The notes: generated by a model not told the origin, from the sequence alone. Shown: positions 1-8,630, counted from the first letter of the stretch. The stretch: DNA of 64,000 bases from Nocardiopsis potens DSM 45234 (GCF_000341105.1 NZ_ANBB01000027.1:62001-126000), one strand, 5' to 3'. A program made the numbers and translations.

Positions 1-144
1 GGCGTCGACCGAGGCGTAGGCGCCCAGGCGCGGCTCGACCTCCTCCAGCCGCTCCAGGACCGAGTCGACCAGTTCGACGGGGGAGAGCCGCCGTTCCCGC
101 ACCGCCTTAGCGGCGTCGGCGAGGGAGAGCTCATAGGGCCGCAT
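1..144 (-). CDS. Amidase, N-terminal part (runs off the window)
   Basis: Reading leftward from ATG at 144, the 48 visible codons begin MRPYELSLADAAKAVRERRL and continue with a helical stretch (VELVDSVLERLEEVEPRLGAY). This is the usual opening of amidase-signature enzymes (GatA/AtzE/AtzF type), where a short helical segment precedes the core. The catalytic Lys-cisSer-Ser triad lies outside the window, so activity and substrate cannot be judged. The start overlaps the end of the small upstream gene by 14 bp, so the two are translationally coupled. With an AtzG-like partner, an AtzE-type amidase acting on carboxybiuret-like or other small amides is the best guess. Confidence 0.75.
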   Translation of the reverse strand, partial: MRPYELSLADAAKAVRERRLSPVELVDSVLERLEEVEPRLGAYASVDA

Positions 145-307
145 CGGTGCGGGCCTCCTCTGCGCGGTAGGCGGCGGTGGGCGGTGTGTCGGCGAGGTCG
201 AGCTCGCGCAGGAGGGCGACGACGGAGCGGAGGTGCTCGGCGGCGGCGGCCACCCGGGCGTCCCGGTCGGCCTCCGGCGGTACGGGGCCATCCGGTGCAT
301 CCGGCAT
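131..307 (-). CDS. Small AtzG-like (DUF4089-type) amidase partner protein, 58 aa
   Basis: ATG at 307 has a good ribosome-binding site (GGAAGGGAAGA) 8 nt upstream. The 58-residue product starts MPDAPDGPVPPEADRDARVA and is a short two-helix protein. In AtzE systems a protein of about this size (AtzG, DUF4089) forms a GatC-like belt around the amidase. Placement immediately before the amidase with a 14-bp overlap supports that role. Family assignment rests on size, position and general pattern, not on a database search; a GatC-like protein is the alternative. Confidence 0.6.
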   Translation of the reverse strand: MPDAPDGPVPPEADRDARVAAAAEHLRSVVALLRELDLADTPPTAAYRAEEARTDAAL

Positions 308-440
308 GCGGGGGTCTTCCCTTCCGGTCGGTGAAGAACGGGGCGGTGCCCGTAAAAGCTAAATATTTGCGTTAGTGGAGTGTAGGGACCTAGGGTCACC
401 GGAGGCAACCCGCCGCGGCCCACCAGGAGGAGGTCTCCCC

Positions 441-1343
441 ATGCGACATGGCCGGACTGAGAGCACGCCGTTCTGGGATGTGGGAGGGGTGCGGGTGCAC
501 CGCATCGACGAGACCCCGCTCCCGCCGCCGACCGGCCCCTGGCTGCTCCCCGGCGCCACCCCCGATCTGGTCGCGGAGGAGGAGTGGCTGCACCCCGCCT
601 ACGCCGGCGGCGACGGCCTGCTCCGCCTGGACAGCCACGGCTTCGCGCTGGTCGCGGGCGGCAGGCGGATCCTCGTCGACACCGGGATCGGCAACGGGAA
701 GACCCGGGCGAATCCGGCCTGGAACGGCCTGCGCACCGGCTACCTGGAGCGGCTCATCGCCGCCGGGTTCCCGCCGGACTCCGTCGACCTGGTGGTCCTC
801 ACCCACCTGCACACCGACCACGTCGGCTGGAACACCCGCGAGCGGTCCGGCGCATGGGAGCCGACCTTCCCCAACGCCCGCTACGTCGTCTCCCGGGCCG
901 AGCGGGACTTCTGGCGGGGGTATGAGATGGACGCGGCGCGGCGGCAGATGTTCCGCGACTCCGTGGACCCCGTCGAGGAGGCGGGGCTGCTCGACCCGGT
1001 CGACGTCCCGGCGGAGGGGGCCGAGGCCGCCCCGGGCGTGCGCCTGCTGCCCACCCCCGGGCACACGCCGGGCCACGTCGCCGTCCGGGTGGACGGAGGC
1101 GGCGGGACGGCGCTGATCACCGGCGACTGCGTCCACCACCCGGTCCAGCTGGCCCGGCCGGATCTCACCAGCTGCGTCGACACCGACCCGGAGCAGGCCC
1201 GGGCGGTGCGCGGCGCACTGCTCGACTCGCTCGCCGGCACCGGGACCCTCCTCCTCGGCACGCACTTCCCGCCGCCCACCGCGGGCCGCGTGGTCCGGCA
1301 CGGCGGCGGCTACCGGCTGGAGCCGGTCCCGCCGCGCCGGTGA
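441..1343 (+). CDS. MBL-fold metallo-hydrolase
   Basis: ATG at 441 is chosen over upstream in-frame starts because AGGAGGAGG lies at 424-432. The 300-aa protein has the zinc motif HLHTDH at residues 122-127, a further PGHTPGH at about 205-208 and GDCVHH at about 228, the order expected of the metallo-beta-lactamase superfamily with two metal ions. The lack of a signal peptide suggests a cytoplasmic enzyme. Members with this layout include lactonases (AttM/AiiA type) and many uncharacterised hydrolases; nothing here fixes the substrate. It is followed by a convergent monooxygenase gene and seems to be a single-gene unit. Confidence 0.85.
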   Translation: MRHGRTESTPFWDVGGVRVHRIDETPLPPPTGPWLLPGATPDLVAEEEWLHPAYAGGDGLLRLDSHGFALVAGGRRILVDTGIGNGKTRANPAWNGLRTGYLERLIAAGFPPDSVDLVVLTHLHTDHVGWNTRERSGAWEPTFPNARYVVSRAERDFWRGYEMDAARRQMFRDSVDPVEEAGLLDPVDVPAEGAEAAPGVRLLPTPGHTPGHVAVRVDGGGGTALITGDCVHHPVQLARPDLTSCVDTDPEQARAVRGALLDSLAGTGTLLLGTHFPPPTAGRVVRHGGGYRLEPVPPRR

Positions 1344-1506
1344 GCGGACCGGGATGAGCCCCGGGCGGCGGCGGGGCCGGGAAGTCCCTTCCCGCAGGCT
1401 CCGCTCGGCGGTTCCGGGCCGAGCCCGCGTCCGGCGGGGCCGCCCCTCCCCGGACGGGCCGCCCTGCGGCCGCCGCGACCCGGCGGCCGGACCGGGCCTT
1501 CCGGGG

Positions 1507-2721
1507 TCAGTCCCGCGGGCCGTCGGCGGGGACGGCGCGTTCCGGGGGCAGCCAGCCCATGACGCCGTCGGTGGCGCGGGCGAGCACCGCCGGGGGCAGG
1601 CGGCGCATCAGCCCGTTGCGCAGCGACTGCCGCCACCCGCCGCCCAGGTGCGAACCGAACCGGCCGGCCTGCACGGAGGCGCGGGCCAGCGCCCGGCACC
1701 GGGGCCTGCGGGCGGCGTCGAAGGCGGACAGCGCGGCGGACAGGCCGCCGCCGGCCGCGACCGGGGCCCCGACCAGCAGGCCGGTGCAGAGCCCGTCCTC
1801 CAGCGCGGTCGCCGCGCCCTGCCCCATCGTGGGCAGGGTGGCGTGCGCGGCGTCGCCCACCATGACCACCCGGCCCCGGGCGTAGCGCGGCAGGCCGCCG
1901 GGCAGGTGGTGCACGTCGTGGCGGAGCAGGGCGGAGGGCGGCGTGGCGGCGACGATCCGCTCCACCAGCGGGTCCCAGCCGGCGAACCTGCCGGAGGCGG
2001 CGGCGGACTCGTCGTCGAACCGGGTGCGCTCGGGCAGCCGCACGTACCCGTACCAGTACGTCTCCCCGCCGTGCACCGGCATCACGCCGAACTCCGCGTG
2101 CGGCCCCCAGAACTGGCGCAGCGAGCCGTCGCCCGCGAGCTCCGCGGGCAGGCCGGTGACGACCGCGCGCCAGCTGGAGTAGCCGCTGTAGGCGGGGCGG
2201 CGGCCGGGGAACAGCGCCGCGCGCACCGCGCTGCGCACCCCGTCGGCGCCGACGACCAGGTCGGCGGGGAACGACCGGTCGCCGGCCCGCACCACCGCGC
2301 GGGCGCCGCCCGGTTCTCCGGGGCGGACGCCGGTGACCCGGGCCGAGGTGACCAGCTCCGCGCCCGCTGCGCGCGCCCTCTCCAGCAGCGCGGAGTGCAG
2401 CCGGCGGCGGTGCACGCCGACCAGCGCGGTCGTCCGCCGGGTCTCCGGGTCGTCGGGGAAGCGGAACATCGGCCGCCCGCGCATGTCCAGGGTGCCGCTC
2501 GCCCAGGTGGGCGCGCCCAGCCCGGCGATGGCGCCGTCGTCGAACCCCAGGCCGCGCAGGGCGGCCGCGGCGTTGCGGGTCAGCGCGACGCCCGCCCCCA
2601 CCTCGCCCGCTTCCCCGGCCCGCTCCAGCACGGTGGTGCGCCAGCCCTCGCGGGCCAGCGCGGCGGCCGATGCCAGGCCCGCGATCCCGCCCCCGACCAC
2701 CACCGCGGTCAGCTCCTGCAT
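1507..2721 (-). CDS. FAD-dependent aromatic-type monooxygenase
   Basis: ATG at 2721 follows GGAGAAG. The 404-aa protein has the FAD-binding GxGxxG (GGGIAG at residues 10-15) in a beta-alpha-beta fold, and GDAAHATLPTMGQG at about 289-302, the second FAD motif of class A flavoprotein hydroxylases. These enzymes use NAD(P)H and oxygen to hydroxylate a small, often aromatic, substrate. It is transcribed divergently from a TetR regulator across a 117-bp gap with two operator-like palindromes, so it is probably induced by its substrate through that regulator. The substrate is not predictable from sequence alone. Confidence 0.85.
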   Translation of the reverse strand: MQELTAVVVGGGIAGLASAAALAREGWRTTVLERAGEAGEVGAGVALTRNAAAALRGLGFDDGAIAGLGAPTWASGTLDMRGRPMFRFPDDPETRRTTALVGVHRRRLHSALLERARAAGAELVTSARVTGVRPGEPGGARAVVRAGDRSFPADLVVGADGVRSAVRAALFPGRRPAYSGYSSWRAVVTGLPAELAGDGSLRQFWGPHAEFGVMPVHGGETYWYGYVRLPERTRFDDESAAASGRFAGWDPLVERIVAATPPSALLRHDVHHLPGGLPRYARGRVVMVGDAAHATLPTMGQGAATALEDGLCTGLLVGAPVAAGGGLSAALSAFDAARRPRCRALARASVQAGRFGSHLGGGWRQSLRNGLMRRLPPAVLARATDGVMGWLPPERAVPADGPRD

Positions 2722-2770
2722 GGCTTCTCCGATCTCCCGTTCGGCGGCCGCCCCGCTGGCCGGCCCCTCG

Positions 2771-2811
2771 TTCACTACGATGGTAGTGGCATTCGGTACG
2801 AGAGTAGTGAA
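2771..2811. promoter_or_regulatory. Tandem operator-like palindromes between monooxygenase and tetR-type gene
   Basis: Two 20-bp imperfect palindromes of the form TTCACTACnnnnGTAGTGAA lie 21 bp apart. The first, at 2771-2790, contains CACTAC-4 nt-GTAGTG with perfect arms. The second, at 2792-2811, reads TTCGGTACGAGAGTAGTGAA. Placement in the divergent promoter region is typical for TetR dimers. Binding by the adjacent regulator is inferred. Confidence 0.75.
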
Positions 2812-2838
2812 CGGGGTGCGCGGGCCTATACTCGGCCC

Positions 2839-3516
2839 ATGCCGCCGCCCAACCCGCACCGGCGCCGCGCCCTGGCCGACGCCGCCGTCTCGCTGCTGGC
2901 CGACCGCGGAGCGCACGGACTGACCCACCGCTCCGTCGAAGCGCTCGCCGAGGTGCCCGCGGGAACGGCCTCCAACTACTTCCGCAGCCGGGAGGCGCTC
3001 CTCGTCGCCGCCGCGGAGCGCATCGTCGAGCTGCACCTGGCGGACATGGAGGCCGCCACGGCGGCGGAGGGCACGGGGACGGAGGGCGCGGCGGTGGAGC
3101 CGTCCGGGCGGCCCTGGTGGGCGGAGGACGCCGAGGCGTTCGCGGACCTGCTCGCGGAATCGCTGTGGACCGCGGCGACGGCGCTGCGCGAGCGCTACCT
3201 GGCGGTCTTCGAGCTCCAGCTGGAAGCGCGGCGCAGCCCCGCCCTCACCGAGGCCCTGGCCGGACTGGGCGGAGCCGCGGTGCGCGCCAGCGCCGGCCTG
3301 CACACCGCGGCGGGGTCGCCGGTCCCCGAGGCCGCGGTCCCGATCGTGGGCGACCTCTACGCCGGCGTGCTGTTCACCCTCGTCGCACGCCCCGCCGAGA
3401 CCCTGGACCGGGAGGCGGTCCGCGCCCGCGCGGCGGCGATCGTGCACGGGGCCCTCGCCGCCGCCCCGGCCCCCACCGCACCGGACGGAGGGCCCGGCCC
3501 CGAAGGGCGGCCGTAG
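2839..3516 (+). CDS. TetR-family transcriptional regulator
   Basis: The 225-aa product has an N-terminal helix-turn-helix (about residues 5-50: RRRALADAAVSLLADRG, then LTHRSVEALAEVPAGTASNY and FRSREALL), the classic TetR DNA-binding domain ending in a YF motif. The remainder is a helical ligand-binding region with low-complexity Ala/Glu stretches. It likely represses itself and the divergent FAD monooxygenase from the palindromes at 2771-2811. ATG 2839 lies 28 bp past the second palindrome, so repressor binding would block the promoter. Confidence 0.88.
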   Translation: MPPPNPHRRRALADAAVSLLADRGAHGLTHRSVEALAEVPAGTASNYFRSREALLVAAAERIVELHLADMEAATAAEGTGTEGAAVEPSGRPWWAEDAEAFADLLAESLWTAATALRERYLAVFELQLEARRSPALTEALAGLGGAAVRASAGLHTAAGSPVPEAAVPIVGDLYAGVLFTLVARPAETLDREAVRARAAAIVHGALAAAPAPTAPDGGPGPEGRP

Positions 3517-3600
3517 CACCGGGATCCCGGCCGCCCGGTACCGCTCCCGGGAGCACCGGCTCGCGGCACCTCGTCCGGCCGGGCGGCCCGGGAACGGCGG

Positions 3601-3629
3601 CGCCGCCGGCTCCGGGGGAGCCGGCGGCG
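3601..3629. terminator. Bidirectional terminator hairpin
   Basis: A 13-bp perfect stem (CGCCGCCGGCTCC paired with GGAGCCGGCGGCG) encloses a 3-nt loop between the convergent tetR-type (ends 3516) and MFS (ends 3682) genes. There is no U-tract, as is usual in high-GC actinomycetes. Confidence 0.7.
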
Positions 3630-3681
3630 CGAGCGGAAGGCGGTCGGGGCGGAGACCGGGGCGGACGCCCTCCCCGGGCGG

Positions 3682-4983
3682 CTATTCGGCGGAGGCGGGC
3701 ACCTCCCGCCGTTCCCCGTCCCGCCGCCGGCCGCCGGCGGGCTCCCCGGCCTCCTCGGACCCCTCCCGCAGCGGCGCGGGACCGGGGCCGAACAGCCCGA
3801 CGGCCAGGGAGGCGAAGGCCAGGGCGGCGGCGCCCCACAGCAGCGGCATGATGCCGGCCGCTTCGACGGCGGTGCCGCCGGCGAACGCGCCGAGGGCGAT
3901 GGCGGCGGTGAACACGCCGACGTAGAGCCCGGTGACCTGCTCGACCCGGTGCGGGGCGGCGCGGGTCATCCAGATCTGCCCGGCCACCGACACCCCGCCG
4001 TAGGCCAGGCCCCACAGCGCGATGGCGGCCCCGGCGAACACGCCGACCGAGCCGAGCAGGACCAGCAGCACGATCGCGGCCCCGATGCCCCCGGCCAGGA
4101 CCAGCACCGTGGCCCGGGGGCGGCGCGCCGCCAGGGCCCCCGCGGCGAAGTTGCCGGCGAGCCCGAAGAGGCCGTACACCAGCAGCAGGAAGGCGACGCC
4201 CGACGGGGCGAGCCCGCCGTGCTCCTCCAGCACCGGCCGCACGTAGGTGTAGGCGGCGAAGTGCGCGGTGACCAGCGCCGTGACCACGATCAGGCCGGTG
4301 GCCACCGCCGGCGGCAGCGGCGACCGGCCGCCCGCGTCCGCGCCCGCCGCGGGCGCGGACGCGGGGCGGGGCAGCCGGGGGGGCACCGCCACCAGGCCGG
4401 CGGCCAGGACGACCGCGGCCGCGGACAGGGCGCCGAACGCGGCGCGCCAGCCGAAGGCGTCGCCGATGACGGTGCCCAGCGGCACCCCGGCGACCGAGGC
4501 CGCCGCGACGCCGCTGACCGCGAAGGAGACCGCGAGCGCGGCATTGCGCGGCGCGACGAGCCGGGGCGCGACCGCCGCCGCCAGCCCCCACACCGTTCCC
4601 ATCCCGAGGCCGAGGACCACGCGGGCGGCGATCAGCAGGGCGAACCCCTGGGCGAAGGCGGTCAGCGCGTTGCCGGCGGCCAGCACCAGCATCGCCGCCG
4701 CCAGCACGGTCCGCCGGTCGAGCGCGCCGAGGAACCGCGGGACCACGGGCGCGGTGACCGCGGCGACCAGGCCGGTGGCGGTGAGGCTGAACCCCGCCGT
4801 CCCGGAGGAGACGCCCAGGCCCTCGGCCATCGGCGTGAGCACGCCGACCGGCAGCATCTCGGAGGTGACGACGGTGAAGGTGCTCAGGGAGAGGACGGCG
4901 ACCGCGGACCACTGCCGCAGGGTGGTGCGGGCGGTGCGCGCCGTGTCGTTGTCCGCCGCAGAGGGCGGAGCCGTGGAAGTCAT
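3682..4983 (-). CDS. MFS transporter, DHA1-type drug/metabolite exporter
   Basis: The 433-aa protein has about twelve hydrophobic segments, starting with WSAVAVLSLSTFTVVTSEML and including PVGVLTPMAEGLGVS, which resembles motif regions of AraJ/YdhP-like (DHA1) exporters. A long hydrophilic central loop (RLPRPASAPAAGADAGGRS, about residues 195-215) separates the two six-helix halves. ATG 4983 (MTSTAPPSA) was taken because upstream in-frame sequence overlaps the divergent LysR gene. It likely exports a small toxic molecule or sugar by proton antiport under the control of that LysR regulator. Substrate unknown. Confidence 0.85.
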   Translation of the reverse strand: MTSTAPPSAADNDTARTARTTLRQWSAVAVLSLSTFTVVTSEMLPVGVLTPMAEGLGVSSGTAGFSLTATGLVAAVTAPVVPRFLGALDRRTVLAAAMLVLAAGNALTAFAQGFALLIAARVVLGLGMGTVWGLAAAVAPRLVAPRNAALAVSFAVSGVAAASVAGVPLGTVIGDAFGWRAAFGALSAAAVVLAAGLVAVPPRLPRPASAPAAGADAGGRSPLPPAVATGLIVVTALVTAHFAAYTYVRPVLEEHGGLAPSGVAFLLLVYGLFGLAGNFAAGALAARRPRATVLVLAGGIGAAIVLLVLLGSVGVFAGAAIALWGLAYGGVSVAGQIWMTRAAPHRVEQVTGLYVGVFTAAIALGAFAGGTAVEAAGIMPLLWGAAALAFASLAVGLFGPGPAPLREGSEEAGEPAGGRRRDGERREVPASAE

Positions 4984-5028
4984 GGAGGTCAGCCAAGTAC
5001 GCGCGGCCGGCGCGAACAACAGCGATCC

Positions 5029-5046
5029 GCTCACGGATCGGTGAGC
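5029..5046. promoter_or_regulatory. Operator-like palindrome between MFS and LysR genes
   Basis: GCTCAC-6 nt-GTGAGC is an inverted repeat in the 97-bp divergent gap. It overlaps a GATCCG/CGGATC pair. It is a plausible site for the adjacent LysR-type regulator; binding is inferred. Confidence 0.5.
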
Positions 5047-5080
5047 TACGCTAACGGATGTGCCGAGTGCGGGGAGAACG

Positions 5081-6082
5081 ATGAACCAGGTGCACGTCCA
5101 GCAGATCGAGTGCCTGATCGTGCTCTCCGAGGAGCTGCACTTCGGCCGCACCGCGGAGCGCCTCGGGGTCTCCCGGAGCCGGGTCAGCCAGCTCGTCGCC
5201 GCGCTCGAACGGCGGATCGGGGTCCGCCTGGTCCAGCGGACCAGCCGCAGGGTCTCCCTCACCCGCTTCGGCGCCCAGTTCGTGGACGAGGTGCGCCCCG
5301 CCTACGAGGCCCTGGCCGCAACCTTCCTCCGGGCCCGCGACCGGGCCATGCGCGGGGCCCTGCGGGAGCTGCGCATCGGTTTCCACGGCAGCCTGTACGA
5401 GGAGGTCGCCGAGGCCTTCCGCCGGCTGCGCGCCCGGCACGAGGTGGCGGTCACGCTGTGCGAGATCCCGCTCGGCTCGCCGTTCACCGCCGTGCTGGAG
5501 GGGCGCCTGGACGCCGTGATGGTCGAGCTCCCGGTGCACGAGGCGCGGCTGACCGTCGGCTACCGGTTCCCGCCGCAGGACCGGCTGCTCGCCGTCGCCG
5601 CCGGTCACCCGCTCGCCGGGCGCGAGCGGGTGCACGCCGAGGAACTGGCCGGCCTCGACCTGCTGCACCCGGCCGGGGACGCCCCGGACTACTGGACGGC
5701 CGCCCGGGTGCCGCCGACCACGCCCTCGGGCGCGCCGATCCGCTCCACCACCGGCATCACCACGGTGCAGGAAGGGCTGGCCCTGGTCGCCGGGGGCGAC
5801 CATGCCATGCTGGTCTGCCGCCCGCTGGCCGAGCACACCCCGCGCGGCGACATGCGCTGCGTACCGGTCGACGGCCTGGCCGAGCGGTCGCAGATGGCCC
5901 TGATCCGGCGCACCGCCGACGCCGCCCCGCAGCTGGAGCTCCTCGCCCGGCTCCTGGACGAGGAGTACGGCCGCCCCGACCCGGAGGAGACCGGGCCGGC
6001 GGAGCCGGAGCTAACGGAGGCCGACCCGGCCGAAGCGGCGGAGCCCCGCCCCCGGGTCCGGGCCGGCGCCGGCACCGGCTGA
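5081..6082 (+). CDS. LysR-family transcriptional regulator
   Basis: ATG 5081 is preferred over GTG 5060 because GGGGAGA sits just upstream. The N-terminal winged HTH (residues about 5-65: ECLIVLSEELHFGRTAERLG, VSRSRVSQLVAALERRIG, VRLVQRTSRRVSLTRFG) is diagnostic. The rest, to about residue 290, is the periplasmic-binding-like effector domain. The last 35 residues are an acidic, Pro/Ala-rich tail that reads as disorder. Divergence from the MFS exporter suggests it controls that gene. Confidence 0.9.
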   Translation: MNQVHVQQIECLIVLSEELHFGRTAERLGVSRSRVSQLVAALERRIGVRLVQRTSRRVSLTRFGAQFVDEVRPAYEALAATFLRARDRAMRGALRELRIGFHGSLYEEVAEAFRRLRARHEVAVTLCEIPLGSPFTAVLEGRLDAVMVELPVHEARLTVGYRFPPQDRLLAVAAGHPLAGRERVHAEELAGLDLLHPAGDAPDYWTAARVPPTTPSGAPIRSTTGITTVQEGLALVAGGDHAMLVCRPLAEHTPRGDMRCVPVDGLAERSQMALIRRTADAAPQLELLARLLDEEYGRPDPEETGPAEPELTEADPAEAAEPRPRVRAGAGTG

Positions 6083-6100
6083 ACCCGGTACCCGCACGCA

Positions 6101-6117
6101 CCGCCGGAGGCCGGCGG
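6101..6117 (+). terminator. Short hairpin after the LysR gene
   Basis: CCGCCGG-3 nt-CCGGCGG forms a 7-bp GC stem 19 nt after the LysR stop codon. The intergenic stretch to 6302 holds other GC-rich self-complementary segments but no gene that I can support. Confidence 0.4.
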
Positions 6118-6302
6118 CCCCTCGGGGCGCGGTGGTCTCCCGTTCCCCGCTGCGGAGCCGGCGGCGCGCTGGGCGTGCCCGGCCGGTGAAGAGCGCGTTC
6201 GCACCGGCCCCGTGCGGGGGGCCCGGCCGCGCCGGCTTCGGCGCCCCCGGCCGTGCCGCTAGCGGGCGGCGGCGCCCCGCGCCGGGCAGGGGGCCGTGCC
6301 GC

Positions 6303-6764
6303 TCAGCGCACGGCACGGGAGACGAGGTCGGCGATGGCCTTCTCCTCGGCCGGGCCGATCGCGGTCAGCGCGAACGAGGCCGGCCAGAAGGAGCCGTCGT
6401 CGAGGGCGGCGGCGTCGCTGAAGGCGAAGGTCGCGTAGCGGGTCTTGAACTTCGCCGTGCTCTGGAAGAAGCACAGGATCTTCCCGTCGAGCGCATAGGC
6501 CGGCATCCCGTACCAGGTCTTCGGCGCGAGCTGCGGCGCGGTCGCGGTGACGATCTCGTGCACCCGCTCCGCGAGGACGCGGTCCTTCTCCGGCATCTTG
6601 GCGATCTTCGCGAGCACCTCGTTCCGCTCGGCCTCGGCCTTCGCCGCGCCCTTCGCGGCGCTCTTCGCGCGCCGGGCCTCGGCCCGCACCTCGGCGGCGC
6701 GCTCCTTCATCGCGGCGCGCTCTTCGGCGGAAAGGCCGCTCGACCCCGTCTTGGAAGTGGCCAT
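6303..6764 (-). CDS. DUF1801 / iron-chaperone-like (YdhG-type) protein
   Basis: The 153-aa protein has a charged, alanine-rich helical N terminus (about residues 10-60, coiled-coil-like) followed by a compact domain containing TWYGMPAYALDGKILCFFQS and KTRYATFAFSDAAALDDGSF. The WYGMPAY stretch and the downstream pattern match DUF1801 proteins. The biochemical function is not firmly known for this family; some members were proposed as frataxin-like iron chaperones. It appears monocistronic. Confidence 0.75.
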   Translation of the reverse strand: MATSKTGSSGLSAEERAAMKERAAEVRAEARRAKSAAKGAAKAEAERNEVLAKIAKMPEKDRVLAERVHEIVTATAPQLAPKTWYGMPAYALDGKILCFFQSTAKFKTRYATFAFSDAAALDDGSFWPASFALTAIGPAEEKAIADLVSRAVR

Positions 6765-7119
6765 CGTCGTCTCCGATCTCTGCGTACGGCCGGCCCGCGG
6801 CGGACTCGGCTCCGAGGATCACCGCCTCGGCGCCCCTCCCCGCCGGGCGGGGGAGCGCCGGGTGCGCGGCGGTGCCCATGCCGATCACGCTAGTGAGGCG
6901 GCCTGCGGCTCTGCTTCTCGATTCCTGACCGGATCGCCCGCTCCGCCGCGCACGGCGGCGCACCGGGCCGGTGCGGGGCGGCCCCGGCCGTACGATGCAC
7001 CAGGGCCCGCCGACGGGGCGGGCAGGACCGGAGAGGAGCGCGACCGTGGGCGTTCACGGCGGCCGCAGGCACCGCACCGGGAAGGGCCCGGACCGCACGC
7101 CCGGGGAGCGCCTCCCGTC
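6765..7119. other. Divergent intergenic region, no gene seen
   Basis: The 355 bp between the DUF1801 gene and the HD-domain gene must contain both promoters. Reading both strands, I found no coding region with a ribosome-binding site and no clear consensus promoter or operator. Scattered GC-rich self-complementary stretches occur near 6945-7000. Confidence 0.4.
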
Positions 7120-7713
7120 ATGATCCTCAGCGCCGAAGAGATCCGCGCCCTGCACCGGAAGCACGCCCCCTCCCCGGAGGCGTTCGACCTGGTGTACACG
7201 CACTCCGAGATCGTGTGGGGGGTCGCCGAGCAGCTGCTCCGCACGGCGGGCGGCGGCGCCGACCCCGAACTGGTCCGGGTCGGGTGCATGCTGCACGACA
7301 TCGGCGTCTACCTGCTGTACACGCCCTCCGGGGCGTTCGACGCGAAGGGGTACGTCCGGCACGGCGTGCTCGGCCACGCCCTCCTCGCCGACGAGGGTCT
7401 CCCCGAGGAGATCCGCCGGTTCTGCTCCCGGCACACCGGCGTCGGCATCTCCGCCGAGGACGTCCGCTCCCAGGGGCTGCCCATCCCCGTGGACGACTAC
7501 ACGGCGGAGACGCCCGAAGAGGAGATCGTGATGTACGCCGACAAGTTCCACAGCAAGACCGACCCCCCGGTCTTCGTCTCCCCAGGCACCTACTCGGAGT
7601 CCGTCGCCCGGTTCGGCCGGGACAAGCAGGAGCGGTTCGCGGAGCTGAGGCGGCGGTTCGGCGACCCCGACCCCGTCCTCCTGATGGCGCTGCACGGCCA
7701 CGGCCTGGTCTAG
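7120..7713 (+). CDS. HD-domain metal-dependent phosphohydrolase-like protein
   Basis: ATG 7120 follows GGGGAG at 7103-7108. The 197-aa product carries the HD motif (CMLHDIG, His59-Asp60) and further metal-ligand candidates such as HSEIVW near the start, RHGVLGHALL, and MYADKFHSK. HD proteins of this size hydrolyse phosphate esters of nucleotides or similar compounds, and the family is broad. No membrane segments or signal peptide are seen. Its stop is only about 10-20 bp before the left edge of repeat element copy 1, so its 3' end abuts the element. Confidence 0.8.
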   Translation: MILSAEEIRALHRKHAPSPEAFDLVYTHSEIVWGVAEQLLRTAGGGADPELVRVGCMLHDIGVYLLYTPSGAFDAKGYVRHGVLGHALLADEGLPEEIRRFCSRHTGVGISAEDVRSQGLPIPVDDYTAETPEEEIVMYADKFHSKTDPPVFVSPGTYSESVARFGRDKQERFAELRRRFGDPDPVLLMALHGHGLV

Positions 7714-7731
7714 AGCGACCCTCGCCCCAGG

Positions 7732-7813
7732 CGATGATCTCGACGTTGCGGCCCTTGAGCCGCCCCGAGGTTTCCAGTGTCCGTTGCAACACCGCACACC
7801 AGAGGACAGGAGG
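7732..7813 (+). repeat. Left terminal inverted repeat of copy 1
   Basis: It starts CGATGATCTCGACGTTGCGG, then passes through GAGGTTTCCAGTGTCCGTTG and CAACACCGCACACCAGAGGA. It matches the reverse complement of 8941-9041 over about 80 bp with roughly 80% identity by eye. A related terminus occurs at 61739-61820. Confidence 0.85.
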
Positions 7814-7819
7814 GGATCG

Positions 7820-8090
7820 GCCGGTCGGGCGGCCGAGGCCGCGGCGCCTCGCGGGGCGGGGGTTCAAGCGGGCGGCGAGGGCGGGGAGGGGGACCGGCTG
7901 GTCGGTCTGGCGCGGCGCCCCGCGGAGTGACGGTTCAGGCAGGCAGCGACGGCAGCGGTGGGGGCGTGGCCGGGCGCCTCACCCGGGCGCGGCGCCCCAC
8001 GGGGTCGGGCTTAAGGCGAGCAGCGAAGGCGGGAGCGGGTTGGGCGCCGCGTTCACCTGCCCGGCGCGTGCTCCCGGCGGGAAGCGGCGG
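7820..8090 (+). repeat. Left array of copy 1, about 3 units, forward orientation
   Basis: The units are recognised by the anchor GGTTCAAGCGGGCGGCGA (variants at about 7861, 7931 and 8008), about 70-77 bp apart, each followed by GC-rich sequence and GCGCGGCGCC. These units are more degenerate than those in copies 2 and 3. Confidence 0.8.
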
Positions 8091-8630
8091 CGCCCCGGCG
8101 GTGGGGGTGGGCCCGCCCGAGCCGAGCAGGGTGGCCTTATCCCCTATGCCGGGTTTGCGGCAGGGATCGGGCGGGAGCGGGGGGCGCCCTGCGCACCGTG
8201 AGAGCACTACGATTACATCTACCAGCGAGTAGTAAGCCCTGAGGCCCCCACCACCCCCTCGCCGGTCACCCAGAGTGGCCAAGCTGGGGCCTCGTGGGAG
8301 AACAAAAGCGGCATTCCGCCCCTGCCTCTACTCTCTCCGGGTTCCGGCCCCCTGACTCCCGGCCTTGCGGGCGGCTCGAACCCCCGATCACCGGCCCGAT
8401 CGAGGCGATCCGGGGCTTCCGGGGGCCGATCCGGGCCGGGATGCGCGCCCGGGAATCACCGGGGTGCTCTCGCGGTGCGCAGGGCACCCCACCCCGCCAT
8501 CACCCTGCGTATTCACCCAGGTGAGGGAGGTGTAGCGGTTTCAAGGGCGGTCGGCCCCGGCGCCCGGGCGACGCGGGCACGGCGATCCCGCCCCCCGGCC
8601 CGCCCCGACCATTCTCGCCCCGCTCTGCCG
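8091..8630 (+). repeat. Core of copy 1
   Basis: About 540 bp closely matching 33394-33932 and, inverted, 46630-47170. It contains an inner inverted repeat (8189-8205 and 8466-8482, 17 bp with one mismatch), a TGCCG-6 nt-CGGCA hairpin near 8147, the block GATTACATCTACCAGCGAGT near 8211, and a conserved right part with GTATTCACCCAGGT. No reading frame shared by all copies with a start and ribosome-binding site was found. It is the most diverged of the three cores. Confidence 0.85.

Noticed and set aside
396-1301. Long antisense frames over the MBL gene and other genes
   Set aside because: They are shadow frames caused by the codon bias; they lack motifs and start signals, while the opposite strand encodes clear families.
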